The position numbers and the translations under genes were made by a program. From Xanthomonas sacchari (GTDB lineage: Bacteria; Pseudomonadota; Gammaproteobacteria; Xanthomonadales; Xanthomonadaceae), in NCBI RefSeq assembly GCF_024266585.1, contig NZ_CP100647.1:4321001-4385000 (forward strand): a stretch of 64,000 bases of DNA, given 5' to 3'. Positions 9,750 through 18,203 of the stretch are shown here, in pieces; within the stretch, counting starts at the first letter, position 1; each line of letters begins with the position of its first letter. The notes below the pieces were generated by a model that made no database searches, was not told the origin of the DNA, and saw nothing but the letters and a program-made list of their open reading frames with translations.

Positions 9750-10700
9750 CTAGAACCGCCACCAGGCGGCCACGAACGGACCGCCGGCGCCGCCGGTATT
9801 GCGTCCGGCCACCGGCTGCTGGTAGCCGAGCTGCAGCTGCGTGCCGCCGGGCAGCGTGTACAGCACCGAGGCCTGCAGCTTGCTGAAGTCGAAGTTGTTG
9901 CCGCGGATCGGCGTGTTGTCGCCGGGCGCGTAGATCCGGTTCGGCCCCTTGCCGTTGCCCAGGCTCTGGATCACGTTGAACTCGCCGATCAGCATCCAGC
10001 GCGGCGCCAGCGCCAGGCCGCTGGACACGTCCAGCCGCGCCTCGTCGGAGGCGTCGCCGCCGCGCAGGCGCACCGCCGTGCCCAGATCGACATAGCCGTC
10101 GTGCTCGCCCAGGCGGTAGCCGCGGCCGACGCTGTAGCGCAGCTCGGCACCGTAGTCGCCCTGCCCCAGCGCCGGCCGCGCGCTGTCGCGCTGGCGCGCG
10201 TAGCCGGGCACCAGCGCCAGCACCTGCAGCGCGCCCTGCCAAGGGCCATCGCCGCCGTCGGGGTCGAGCCGGTAGCGCAGGCCGACTTCCTGGTCGGACC
10301 AGCCGCTGCTGTGGCGGTCGCCGTAGCCGCTGTCGTTGCGGTAGCCGACCTTGCTGAAATAGAAGTTGCCGACCAGGGTCAGATCCGCGCTCAGCGCGTA
10401 CTCGCCGTAGAGATTGAGCTGGTCCTGGCGGCTGCGCCCGGCATCGGGGAAGTTGCCGCGCTGGCCGTGGCTGTTGAACACCGCGCCGCCATCGGTATGG
10501 CTGGCCTTGAGGATCACCAGCCCGTGGCCGGCCTCGTCGACCCAGGCGCTGGCGCCGCAGGGACCGGCCGCCAGCGCGAGCAGCGCCAGCGCCAGCCGCG
10601 CGCGGCGCGCAGGCGACGCGCGACCGGCAGCGGGCATGGACACAGCGGACGCGCAGCCGCGCGCGTGGGTGCGCGAGCGCACGCCGTCGGAATCATGCAT
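9750..10700 (-). CDS. xagA: XagA-like outer-membrane beta-barrel protein
   Basis: A 316-residue exported protein. After a hydrophobic signal (LALALLALAAGPCGASA) come alternating amphipathic strands such as LNLYGEYALSADLTLVGNFYF, ending in WWRF, a C-terminal Phe typical of outer-membrane barrels. The ATG at 10700 has AGGAA seven bases upstream; an internal ATG at 10637 would give a shorter, more standard signal peptide but has no ribosome binding site. It is the first gene of the xag-like cluster, presumably providing the outer-membrane exit for the polymer made by the XagB-like synthase. An inverted repeat lies 67-87 bases upstream. Confidence 0.7.
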   Translation of the reverse strand: MHDSDGVRSRTHARGCASAVSMPAAGRASPARRARLALALLALAAGPCGASAWVDEAGHGLVILKASHTDGGAVFNSHGQRGNFPDAGRSRQDQLNLYGEYALSADLTLVGNFYFSKVGYRNDSGYGDRHSSGWSDQEVGLRYRLDPDGGDGPWQGALQVLALVPGYARQRDSARPALGQGDYGAELRYSVGRGYRLGEHDGYVDLGTAVRLRGGDASDEARLDVSSGLALAPRWMLIGEFNVIQSLGNGKGPNRIYAPGDNTPIRGNNFDFSKLQASVLYTLPGGTQLQLGYQQPVAGRNTGGAGGPFVAAWWRF

Positions 10701-10766
10701 GGTTGAGTTCCTGGTGGGGTCCCCTGAACCAGAGAGCAGGCACAGTGCAGGGGGAATCGGCGGAAC

Positions 10767-10800
10767 ACGTCATTTGTTAAGTGACGTACTTCGCAATATA
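10767..10800 (-). promoter_or_regulatory. Operator-like palindrome and possible -10 box upstream of xagA
   Basis: An inverted repeat at 10767-10787 (ACGTCATTT, GTT, AAGTGACGT; 8 of 9 positions match) sits just downstream, on the minus strand, of TATATT at 10795-10800. A palindrome at the expected transcription start would suit a repressor site. No clear -35 is seen and the binding protein is unknown. Confidence 0.35.
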
Positions 10801-10850
10801 GCGATTTTCTGCTGCCATGCCGCCCGCGCGCGCAACGCGGCGGATTTCGT

Positions 10851-11696
10851 TCAGCCTGGACGGCGCCAGCACAGCCGGGCGAAGGTGACCCAGGCATGCA
10901 GCCAGATCACCGCCCAGACCGCCGCACGCACCGGCCAGGTCCGGCTCGGTGCCTCGAACTTGCGGAAGTAGCGCCACAGGCCGCGGTGCTTGTGCCACTC
11001 CACGAACCACGGCCGCTTGCGGCTGGACACGCCGCGCATGTGCAGCACGCGCAGGCTGTTCAGCACCGCCACCGTGGCCCCGGCCTGGCGTACCCGGCGG
11101 CACAGGTCCAGGTCCTCGGCGTGCAGCCGGTAGCCGGCGTCCCAGCCGCCGATGCGCGCGAACAGCGCGCGCGGCAACAGCATCAGCGCACCGGACAGCG
11201 CCGGCACCGGCTGCAGCGGCTGCGCCGGGTCGGCGGCCAGCGCCAGCCGCGAGCCGGCCAGCGGATGCCGCAGCATCGCCGCGAAATCCGGGTCGCGGCG
11301 GCGCACCGCGGCGTCGGCGCGGCCCTGTTCGTCGACCTGCTCCACGCCCAGCAGCGCCTCGCCGAGCGCGGCGGCCTGCGCGCGCAACTGCGCCAGGGTC
11401 TGCGGCTCGACCATCAGGTCGGGATTGACGAAGGCCAGCCACGGCGCATCGCTGGCCGCGGCGCCCTGGTTGCAGGCGGTGGCGAAGCCGGGATTGTCGG
11501 GATTGGCGATGAAGCGCACCCGCGCATCGTCCAGCGCATGCCGCTGCACCACCGCCAGGGTGTCGTCGCGCGAGGCGTTGTCGACCACCCGGATCTGCGC
11601 CACCTCGGCCGCCGCGCGCAGCCGCTGCAGACAGGCATCGATGGTGCTGCCGCTCTCGTAGGTCACCACCACCACGGCTATCTGCTGTTCGCTCAT
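10851..11696 (-). CDS. Family 2 glycosyltransferase (WbbL/rhamnosyltransferase-like)
   Basis: A 281-residue product with the GT-A fold signature: IAVVVVTYESGSTIDACL at the N-terminus, VVDNASRDDT for nucleotide-sugar binding, NPDNPGFATACNQGA and FVNPDLM supplying the DxD-like metal site, and LHAEDLDLC as the catalytic-base region. This set is typical of WbbL-like transferases that add rhamnose or a related sugar to a lipid-linked acceptor. A short hydrophobic stretch near the C-terminus may touch the membrane. The start at MSEQQ was preferred over an in-frame ATG at 11714; neither has a strong ribosome binding site. It is on the xag strand but 150 bases away from xagA, so probably a separate unit. 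Confidence 0.8.
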   Translation of the reverse strand: MSEQQIAVVVVTYESGSTIDACLQRLRAAAEVAQIRVVDNASRDDTLAVVQRHALDDARVRFIANPDNPGFATACNQGAAASDAPWLAFVNPDLMVEPQTLAQLRAQAAALGEALLGVEQVDEQGRADAAVRRRDPDFAAMLRHPLAGSRLALAADPAQPLQPVPALSGALMLLPRALFARIGGWDAGYRLHAEDLDLCRRVRQAGATVAVLNSLRVLHMRGVSSRKRPWFVEWHKHRGLWRYFRKFEAPSRTWPVRAAVWAVIWLHAWVTFARLCWRRPG

Positions 11697-12114
11697 CCGC
11701 CGATTATCCCGCATGCGCCGCCTGCCACGCGCGGCGGGCATGGCGGCGGCGGCGATTGCCGCGCATACTCTGCGCCCCGTGCGCTGCGCGGCCGCCTGCG
11801 GCCCGTGCGTGCGGGAGACGGAGCGATCCGTGTCCTTTCCTTCGCCCAGTGCAGATGCCGGCCAGCGTTGTTTCCTGTCCCAGGCTGCCGCCCCACCCCG
11901 CAGACCGCGCGCGCCGCCTGAGCCCGCGCGCATGCCGAGACGCCGGCGGCGCCACCGTCCCCGTCCCCGATCGCGCGACCGGGCCCTGCCCCAGGCCCGC
12001 CCACTCCTGGTCTAGACCAACCCCTGGCGATGGCCGCGCCGCGGCGCGCGACCGGTCACGCCTGCGGCCACCGACGTGGCACGCCGAGTCGGGTCTGCGC
12101 AACAAGGCGTGCGC
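11697..12114. other. Divergent intergenic region, no recognised element
   Basis: 418 bases between the GT2 gene (minus) and the phosphotransferase gene (plus). It must hold promoters for both, but I see no convincing sigma-70 boxes, and no TPP or cobalamin riboswitch core on the plus strand. The sequence is GC-rich with no long inverted repeat. Confidence 0.5.
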
Positions 12115-13266
12115 ATGAGCGTTCGCCACCAGATGCACGGCATGGGCACGCAGACCGTGGTCGCCGACTGGCCGCCGCTGTCCGAGGGCGAGGTGGAAGC
12201 GCTGCTGCGGCAGTACGCCCTGCCCGGCCACCTGCACGCAGTGCGCTGGCACAGCCCGCGCCCGTTCTCCGCGGCGGCGGAGGTCGCGACCGCCGCCGGC
12301 ACGCTGTTCGTCAAGCGCCACCATCGCCGCGTGCGCGACCTGCGTGCGCTGGGCGAAGAGCACGCCTTCATCGCCCACCTGCACGCGCAGGGCGTGCCGG
12401 TGCCGGACGTGCTGCGCGACCGCGACGGCGCCAGCGCGGTGCGACGGGGCCACTGGACCTACGAAGTGCTGCGCGCCGGCGACGGCGAGGACCGCTACCG
12501 CGAGGCGATGTCGTGGACGCCGTTCGCCGACACCGTCCATGCCGCGGCCGCCGGCCGCGCGCTGGCGGCGCTGCACCGTGCCGCCGCCGGCTACGCCGCA
12601 CCGCCGCGCGGCACCACCGTGCTGGTCGCCAACCTGCGCCTGTTCGCCCAACCGCAGCCCCTGCAGGCGCTGCGACAGGACCTGCCGCGACGCCCGGCGC
12701 TGGCCGCGTGGCTGCAGCGACGCGACTGGCAGGACGACCTGCGCGCGCACCTGCTGCCCTGGCACGCGCAGGCCTGGCCATTGCTGCAGACGCCGCCGCC
12801 GGCGCTGTGGACGCATGGCGACTGGCACGCCTCCAACCTGCTGTGGCGCGGCCACGGCGCCGCCAGCACGGTCAGCACGGTGTTCGACTTCGGCCTGGCC
12901 GACCGCACGTTCGCCCTGTTCGACCTGGCCACCGCGATCGAACGCAACCTGATCCCGTGGCTGCAGCTGGACGACGGCGGCAGCGCGGTCGCCGAACTCG
13001 ACCAGCTCGATGCGCTGCTGCACGGCTACGCCACGCTGCTGCCGCTGGACGCGGCGCAGCTGCGATTGCTCGGCGCGCTGCTGCCGCTGGTGCATGCCGA
13101 TTTCGCGCTCAGCGAGATCGAGTACTTCGCCGGCATCACCGGCTCGGACGCGCACGCCGAGATCGCCTACCGTCGCTACCTGCTCGGCCACGCCGCCTGG
13201 TACGGCGAGGGCGAGGGCCAGCGCCTGCTGCGGCACCTGCGGCGCCGCGCCGCGGCCGCGCCATGA
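12115..13266 (+). CDS. Phosphotransferase of the APH/choline-kinase fold
   Basis: A 383-residue cytoplasmic kinase-fold protein. It shows FVKRH with the ATP-binding Lys at 67, HGDWHASN at 234-241 with the catalytic Asp236, and DFGLADR at 258-264 for metal binding. These are the standard Brenner and DFG-like motifs of the aminoglycoside phosphotransferase clan, which also includes choline, thiamine and homoserine kinases. The substrate cannot be read from sequence. It is followed after 107 bases by a TonB-dependent receptor and then a PnuC-family transporter, so a kinase that traps an imported vitamin or nucleoside is a reasonable idea. A start 39 bases upstream (12076) is also in frame. Confidence 0.75.
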   Translation: MSVRHQMHGMGTQTVVADWPPLSEGEVEALLRQYALPGHLHAVRWHSPRPFSAAAEVATAAGTLFVKRHHRRVRDLRALGEEHAFIAHLHAQGVPVPDVLRDRDGASAVRRGHWTYEVLRAGDGEDRYREAMSWTPFADTVHAAAAGRALAALHRAAAGYAAPPRGTTVLVANLRLFAQPQPLQALRQDLPRRPALAAWLQRRDWQDDLRAHLLPWHAQAWPLLQTPPPALWTHGDWHASNLLWRGHGAASTVSTVFDFGLADRTFALFDLATAIERNLIPWLQLDDGGSAVAELDQLDALLHGYATLLPLDAAQLRLLGALLPLVHADFALSEIEYFAGITGSDAHAEIAYRRYLLGHAAWYGEGEGQRLLRHLRRRAAAAP

Positions 13267-13373
13267 ACCGTCGCATCGACACCGGCACGTCCGCCGGCAC
13301 GGCTGCCGTGCGCACACCGTGCGGCTGTGCCGCCGCTTTCCCCTTCCGTCCCGTTTCCACGAGGTCGCTCCGC

Positions 13374-15554
13374 ATGCTCCCCACCCGCCGCTTCCCCGCT
13401 CCGCACGCGCTCGCGCTGGCCCTGGCCATCGCCCTGCCGCTGCCGGCCCTGGCCGCCGACGACGCGGCGACGTCCACCAGCACGCAGACCCCGGTCGAAC
13501 TGGACGCGGTCAACGTGCAGGGCCGCCAGCCGCACAACCGCAGCAGCCTCAGCGGCTACGGCGATGCGCCGCTGCTGGACACGCCGATGGCCATCGACAC
13601 CATCGACCGCACCCAGCTGTCCGACCGCCAGGTGCGCGTACTCAGCGAAGTGCTGCGCGCCGACGCCGCGGTCGGCGACAGCTACGCGCCGATCGGCTAC
13701 TACGAGAACTTCCTGGTCCGCGGCTATTCGCTGGATGCGGCCAACAGCTACCGCATCAACGGCCTGACCATCGCCGGCGAGCAGAACGTGGCGCTGGAGA
13801 ACAAGCAGCAGGTGCAGGTGCTCAAGGGCCTGTCCGGGGTGCTGTCCGGCATCACCACGCCGGCCGGCGTGATCGACTACCAGACCAAGCGCCCGCAGCA
13901 CGTGCGCAGCCTGCTGCTGAGCGGCGACGACGACGGCAGCCGCGGCGCAGCGGTGGACCTGGGCGACTGGTTCGGCAGCGAGCGCCAGGTCGGCCTGCGC
14001 GTCAACGCCGCGCACGAGACCCTGCGCAGCTACGTGGATCACGCCGACGGCCACCGCAACTTCCTGTCGCTGGCCGCGGACTGGAACATCGATCCGCAAT
14101 CGACCCTGCAGTTGGACGTGGAATACCAGGACCGCCAGCAGCGCTCGGTGCCGGGCTACCAGTTGCTCGGCGGCACGCAGCTGCCGAGCGGGGTGTCGGT
14201 GCACCGCCTGCTCGCCTACCAGCCGTGGTCCAAGCCGGTCGGCATCGAGGCATTGAATGCGCAGGTGCGCTACGAGTACCGCTTCAATGACGCCTGGACC
14301 CTGCACGTGGCCGCGGCGCACAGCCGTGCGCTGATCGACGATTACTCCAGCTTCGCCTGGGGCTGCTACGGCGCTGCCAGTTGCGCCAGCGACGCGGTGC
14401 CCAATCATTTCAGCCGCGAGGGCGACTACGACATCTACGATTACCGCAGCCCCGCCGACAGCCGCCGCAACGACGAACTGCAGGCGATCGCCAGCGGCAG
14501 CGCCAGCACCGGCGCGCTGCAGCACCAGTTCCAGGTCGGGGTCGATTCCCTGCATCGCACCATCGAACGGCACGGCTCGATCAACGAAATGATCGGCAGC
14601 GGCAACATCGATGCCGATCCGCCGCTGCTGGCGCCGGCCGACGCCACGCTTGGCCCCAAGCGCCGGCGCCTGGACAGCGCTCAGACCGCCCTGCTGGCCA
14701 GCGACCGCATCGGCATCGGCGATGCCTGGCAGTTGCTGCTGGGCGCGCGCCAGGTGCGCTACGACGAACGCGCCTGGGACCGCGACGGCACCCTGACCCG
14801 GCGCACGCGCCGCTCGGTGCTGCTGCCGCAGGCGGCGCTGCTGTTCAAGCTGCAGCCGTCGCTGTCGCTGTATGCCAGCTTCGCCAAGGGCCTGGCCCCG
14901 GGCGGCACCGCGCCGTGGTTCGCCAGCAACGCCGACAGCATCCTCGCCCCGACCAGCGCCTACCAGCGCGAGGCCGGCATGAAGTACGAGCGCGACGGGC
15001 TGACCCTGGGCGCGGCGCTGTTCGACATGCGCCAGGCGGACCAGTACGCGCAACCGCAGGCCGACGGCAGCTTCCTGTTCGTGCAGCAGGGCCGCCTGCA
15101 CAACCGCGGCATCGAACTGTCGGCCGCCGGCACGCCGGGCGCCGGGCTGCACCTGCAGGCCAGCGTCGCCGGCATCCGCGCGCGCGCCGAGGACACCGGC
15201 ACGCCGGGCGACGAGGGCTACCAGGCGTTGAACGTGCCGCGGGTGCGCGCCAGCGCGCAGGCCACCTGGGACGTGCCCGGCGTCAACGGCCTGGCGCTGC
15301 TGGGCGGGGCGCAGTACAGCGGTGCCAAGTACGCCGACCGCGGCGGCCAGGTCGCCGTCGGCGGCTACAGCGTCTACAACCTGGGCGCCCGCTACGCCAC
15401 CCGGCTGGGCACGGTGCCGACCACGCTGCGGCTGAGCGTGGACAACCTCACCGACAAGCGCTACTGGCGCGACGTCGGCGCCTACGAAGGCGACAACTAT
15501 CTGTTCCTCGGTGCGCCGCGGACCGCACGACTGGCGCTGCAGTTCGATTTTTGA
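13374..15554 (+). CDS. TonB-dependent outer-membrane receptor
   Basis: A 726-residue receptor. It has a clear signal peptide ending ALPLPALAA near residue 28, a TonB-box-like segment ELDAVNVQG at 42-50, a plug domain (LLDTPMAIDTIDRTQL, VLKGLSGVLSGITTPAG) and a 22-strand-type barrel ending LALQFDF with terminal Phe. The plug and barrel resemble siderophore-type receptors (FpvA/FhuE-like), but the neighbours do not include siderophore genes; a kinase-fold gene precedes it and a PnuC-family transporter follows. The ligand is therefore open: ferric chelate, or a vitamin such as nicotinamide riboside or thiamine. GAGG lies nine bases before the start. Confidence 0.88.
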   Translation: MLPTRRFPAPHALALALAIALPLPALAADDAATSTSTQTPVELDAVNVQGRQPHNRSSLSGYGDAPLLDTPMAIDTIDRTQLSDRQVRVLSEVLRADAAVGDSYAPIGYYENFLVRGYSLDAANSYRINGLTIAGEQNVALENKQQVQVLKGLSGVLSGITTPAGVIDYQTKRPQHVRSLLLSGDDDGSRGAAVDLGDWFGSERQVGLRVNAAHETLRSYVDHADGHRNFLSLAADWNIDPQSTLQLDVEYQDRQQRSVPGYQLLGGTQLPSGVSVHRLLAYQPWSKPVGIEALNAQVRYEYRFNDAWTLHVAAAHSRALIDDYSSFAWGCYGAASCASDAVPNHFSREGDYDIYDYRSPADSRRNDELQAIASGSASTGALQHQFQVGVDSLHRTIERHGSINEMIGSGNIDADPPLLAPADATLGPKRRRLDSAQTALLASDRIGIGDAWQLLLGARQVRYDERAWDRDGTLTRRTRRSVLLPQAALLFKLQPSLSLYASFAKGLAPGGTAPWFASNADSILAPTSAYQREAGMKYERDGLTLGAALFDMRQADQYAQPQADGSFLFVQQGRLHNRGIELSAAGTPGAGLHLQASVAGIRARAEDTGTPGDEGYQALNVPRVRASAQATWDVPGVNGLALLGGAQYSGAKYADRGGQVAVGGYSVYNLGARYATRLGTVPTTLRLSVDNLTDKRYWRDVGAYEGDNYLFLGAPRTARLALQFDF

Positions 15555-16066
15555 GGGGCGGGGATTGGGGAGTCGGGAGTGGGGATTCGTAAAAGCCGGA
15601 AGCAGACATGGCGCGTTGCCGGTGTGGGAGCGGCTTCAGCCGCGACGCGCTACTGCGGACGGGTCGAGGCTGATCCCCACAGTGAGACAAGCTGCTCCTT
15701 CAACAAACCCTGTCTTCTTCGCTCGCAAAAACGCCTGACCCTGTTCTCCGGATCCACCATGACTTCATCCATTCGCGCCCCCTCTCGAACACCAGCCACG
15801 CCGATGACCGATGTGGCGATCCACTGCCATGCAGCGGAAACGCGCGAAGTGGTGTGCGTTTCGGTGGCGCAATGCGTCGGGACTGAAGTCCCTTCTACTG
15901 TGCACCCGACAGGCTCGCCGCAAGCCCCTGTGGGAGCGGCTTCAGCCGCGACGCGCTACCGCTGACAGGGCGCGACTGAAGCCGCTCCACGAACGCGCGC
16001 AATGCACCGCGCTCGCGAACCACACCCCATCCCGAATCCCCACTCCCCACTCCCGGCCACCCCACC
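15555..16066. repeat. Repeat-filled spacer between the TonB receptor and pnuC
   Basis: 512 bases without a gene. At 15555-15589 is a G-rich arm (GGGATTGG, GGGAGTCG type units) and at 16025-16057 the inverse C-rich arm, the latter ending ten bases before the pnuC start. Between them are two REP-like GGAGCGGCTTCAGCCGCGAC copies (15626-15645 and about 15932-15951; the second pairs with an inverse copy at 15971-15990) and a 74-base repeat at 15863-15936 that recurs at 17613-17684. Confidence 0.8.
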
Positions 16067-16639
16067 ATGTCCCCCCTCGAACTTCTCGCCGTGCTGGTCA
16101 ACGTATTGGGCGTGTGGCTGACCGCGCGGCGGGTGCGTTGGTGCTGGCCGGTCAACGTGGTCGCGGTGCTGCTATACGCGTGGCTGTTCTATCAGTGGAA
16201 GCTGTACTCGGACATGCTGCTGCAGGGCCTGTATGTGGTCCTGCAGGGCTATGGCTGGTGGCGCTGGAGCCAGGGGCTGGACGAGGACGGCAAGGTCCGG
16301 GTCGGGCCGTTGCCGTGGGCCGAAGGCGTGCGCTCGTTGCTGGCCGGCGCCGCCGGCGCGGCGCTGCTGGGCTGGCTGATGCACCGGCACACCGATGCGG
16401 CACTGCCGTGGCTGGATGCGGCGCTGTCGGCGTTCAGCGTGGTCGCCAGCGTCTGGGCGGCGCGCAAGCGTGTGGCCAGCTGGGGCCTGTGGATCGTGCT
16501 GGACTGCGTCTACGTCGGCGTGTTCGTGTACAAGGGCCTGTATCCCACCGCGGCGCTGTACGCCGGATTCGTGGTGCTGGCGGTGTACGGACTGCGCCTG
16601 TGGCAGGCCGATCTGCGCCGCGCGCGTGCCATCGCCTGA
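16067..16639 (+). CDS. pnuC: PnuC-family vitamin/nucleoside transporter
   Basis: A 190-residue inner-membrane protein of the PnuC/SWEET-like fold, with about seven helices. It carries the aromatic-rich helix QGYGWWRWSQG and a second symmetric segment WGLWIVLDCVYVGVFVYKG, the tandem motifs that line the substrate site of PnuC. The family moves nicotinamide riboside, or thiamine (PnuT) or riboflavin in subgroups, by facilitated diffusion, with trapping by a cytoplasmic kinase. A phosphotransferase-fold gene and a TonB receptor lie upstream on the same strand, consistent with such a module. The repeat element ends just before the start codon and no normal ribosome binding site is visible. Which vitamin is transported is not known. 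Confidence 0.85.
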   Translation: MSPLELLAVLVNVLGVWLTARRVRWCWPVNVVAVLLYAWLFYQWKLYSDMLLQGLYVVLQGYGWWRWSQGLDEDGKVRVGPLPWAEGVRSLLAGAAGAALLGWLMHRHTDAALPWLDAALSAFSVVASVWAARKRVASWGLWIVLDCVYVGVFVYKGLYPTAALYAGFVVLAVYGLRLWQADLRRARAIA

Positions 16640-16790
16640 GCGCGCTCGGTGCCGGCGAAGTGCGCAGCGGCACAGTGCGAGCCGTCGTCGGATGTGCGGA
16701 CAGCGCGCAGCAGACATCCACGCATCGTCCGCACTCGCCAGCCGGCGGCGTAGTCTTGTCGGCCACGCTTCGCCACGCCCTGGACTTCGC

Positions 16791-17522
16791 ATGAGCTTCG
16801 CCACCGCCGCCGGCTTCGCCCAACGCATCGCCGATGCGCTGCTGGCGCGCATCGCCGCCGGCGAGTGGCGGGCGGACCAGCGCCTGCCGGTGGAGCGCGA
16901 GCTGGCCGCGCTGTTCGGCTGCACCCGCATCACCTTGCGCGAGGCCCTGCAGCAGCTCGAATCGGACGGGCACATCTACCGCGAGAACCGCCGCGGCTGG
17001 TTCGTCAGCGCGCCGCGGGTGCGCCACGACCCCAACAGCATCGCCGGCTTCATGCAGTACGTGGCCGCGCAGGGCGGCGTCCCGCGCACCGAACTGCTCG
17101 CCGCGCAGCGCCAGCCGGCCGGCGCGGCGCTCGCCCGGCACCTGCACCTGGACGATCCTGCGACCGAGATGTTCGTGCTGCGCCGCCGGCGCTGGATCGG
17201 GCGGCGTGCGGTGCTGCTGGAAACCAACGCCATCCTCGCCGCGTGGGCGCCGCGCCTGCTCGAGCACGACCTGGCCGGCTCGCTGAGCGCGGTGCTGACC
17301 CAGCGCCTGGGCTTGCGGCAGGCGCGCAGCCGGCTGTCGATGTATCCGGCCACGCTCGACGCCGAGCAGGCCGCGCTGCTGCAATCCACCGCCGGCACGC
17401 CCTGCTTCCGCCTGCAGCGCGTCAGCTATGCCGCCGACGGCCGCGCGGTGGAGTTCGATATCGAATCCTGGCGCCACGACGTGCTGGAAGTCTCGGTGGA
17501 CGTGTACGCGCCGCCGAAATAA
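16791..17522 (+). CDS. GntR-family transcriptional regulator with UTRA domain (HutC/PhnF type)
   Basis: A 243-residue regulator. The N-terminal winged helix-turn-helix is clear: RIADALLARIAAGEW, LPVERELAALFGCTRIT, LREALQQLESDGHIYRENRRGWFV. The rest fits a UTRA ligand domain, with FVLRRRRWIGRRAVLLETN and a C-terminal AVEFDIESWRHDVLEVSVD segment. UTRA members bind small effectors, often sugars, amino acids or phosphonates, and usually repress nearby operons. It follows pnuC by about 150 bases on the same strand, so it may control the receptor/transporter group; no operator could be identified. Confidence 0.88.
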   Translation: MSFATAAGFAQRIADALLARIAAGEWRADQRLPVERELAALFGCTRITLREALQQLESDGHIYRENRRGWFVSAPRVRHDPNSIAGFMQYVAAQGGVPRTELLAAQRQPAGAALARHLHLDDPATEMFVLRRRRWIGRRAVLLETNAILAAWAPRLLEHDLAGSLSAVLTQRLGLRQARSRLSMYPATLDAEQAALLQSTAGTPCFRLQRVSYAADGRAVEFDIESWRHDVLEVSVDVYAPPK

Positions 17523-17612
17523 GCCGATCTGCGGCGATGTCAACCAGGCACGGGGGTTGTGGGAGTCAACTGTCATGCAGCCGCGACGCGCAAAGCGGTG
17601 CGTGCTTTCCGA

Positions 17613-17684
17613 TGGCGCAATGCGTCGGGACTGAAGTCGCTCCCACAGTGCATCCGGCGGGCTTGCCGCAAGCCGCTGTGGGAG
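17613..17684. repeat. Second copy of a 72-74 base dispersed repeat
   Basis: Starts TGGCGCAATGCGTCGGGACT and ends CTGTGGGAG. It matches 15863-15936 with a few differences and contains the motif GTCGGGACTGAAGTC. A shorter relative, GTCGGGACTGGAGTCCCTCC, is at 38591-38610. Confidence 0.75.
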
Positions 17685-17837
17685 TCAACTGTCATGCAAC
17701 CACGACGAACGGAGTAGGTGGACGATCGGACCTCGGAAGCCGTCGGGACTAGACCCCACAAAAGGGAACGAGATTCCCTCCCACATCGCGCCCGGACACC
17801 GATCACCGCCAGTCCCTGCGGGAGTCGCGGTCGCTTG

Positions 17838-17873
17838 GCTTTGGTTGTTGCTCTTGCTTTGGTTGTTGCTCTT
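17838..17873. repeat. Two perfect 18-bp tandem repeats
   Basis: The unit GCTTTGGTTGTTGCTCTT occurs at 17838-17855 and 17856-17873, followed by a partial third copy. It has unusually low GC for this window and lies just before the multi-hairpin element. Confidence 0.85.
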
Positions 17874-17920
17874 GCCTTGCTTTTGACTTACCGGGTTCCC
17901 TTCCGAAGCGGCGGCCAGCG

Positions 17921-18138
17921 CGGGGAAAAACCCGAAGGGCGGCGCACATGGATGTGCGCCGTCCGCGGCAGGGGCAGGATGCCCCTTCCGCGGATCCCCG
18001 CGCTGGACGCGGACCCGGAGCGCGCAGCGCGGAGGGCGCGAGGCAGGGCGCGCTTGACCAGCCTTCGGCTGTGGTAAAGCGCTTCTTTTGGTTACTTTTC
18101 TTTGCGCGAGCAAAGAAAAGTAACTCGCCGTAAGGCGA
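17921..18138. repeat. Multi-hairpin intergenic element (possible structured RNA or mobile repeat)
   Basis: At least six hairpins in a row: CGGG/CCCG at 17921-17934; GGCGCACA/TGTGCGCC at 17941-17960; GGGGCA/TGCCCC at 17971-17985 nested inside CCGCGG/CCGCGG at 17963-17993; CCGCG/CGCGG at 17998-18012; AGCC/GGCT at 18060-18070; a perfect 14-bp stem GTTACTTTTCTTTG/CAAAGAAAAGTAAC at 18091-18124; and TCGCC/GGCGA closed by GTAA at 18125-18138. It lies between the convergent GntR gene and the xps-linked glycosyltransferase gene. The long AT-rich stem could serve as a bidirectional terminator. From memory, similar blocks are dispersed in xanthomonads; I cannot confirm this here. Confidence 0.7.
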
Positions 18139-18203
18139 AAGCTTTGCTCTTGCACTTGTCGTCACCATGGCTGAATGTGGAAGCGACCTCGACACGAGAC
18201 GCA

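Noticed and set aside
11697-12114. TPP or cobalamin riboswitch before the kinase/receptor group
   Set aside because: No CUGAGA box, no B12-box-like stretch and no matching stems were found on the plus strand.
17948-18133. A 61-codon open frame in the multi-hairpin element
   Set aside because: It is low-complexity and the DNA is explained by hairpins; no initiation signal.
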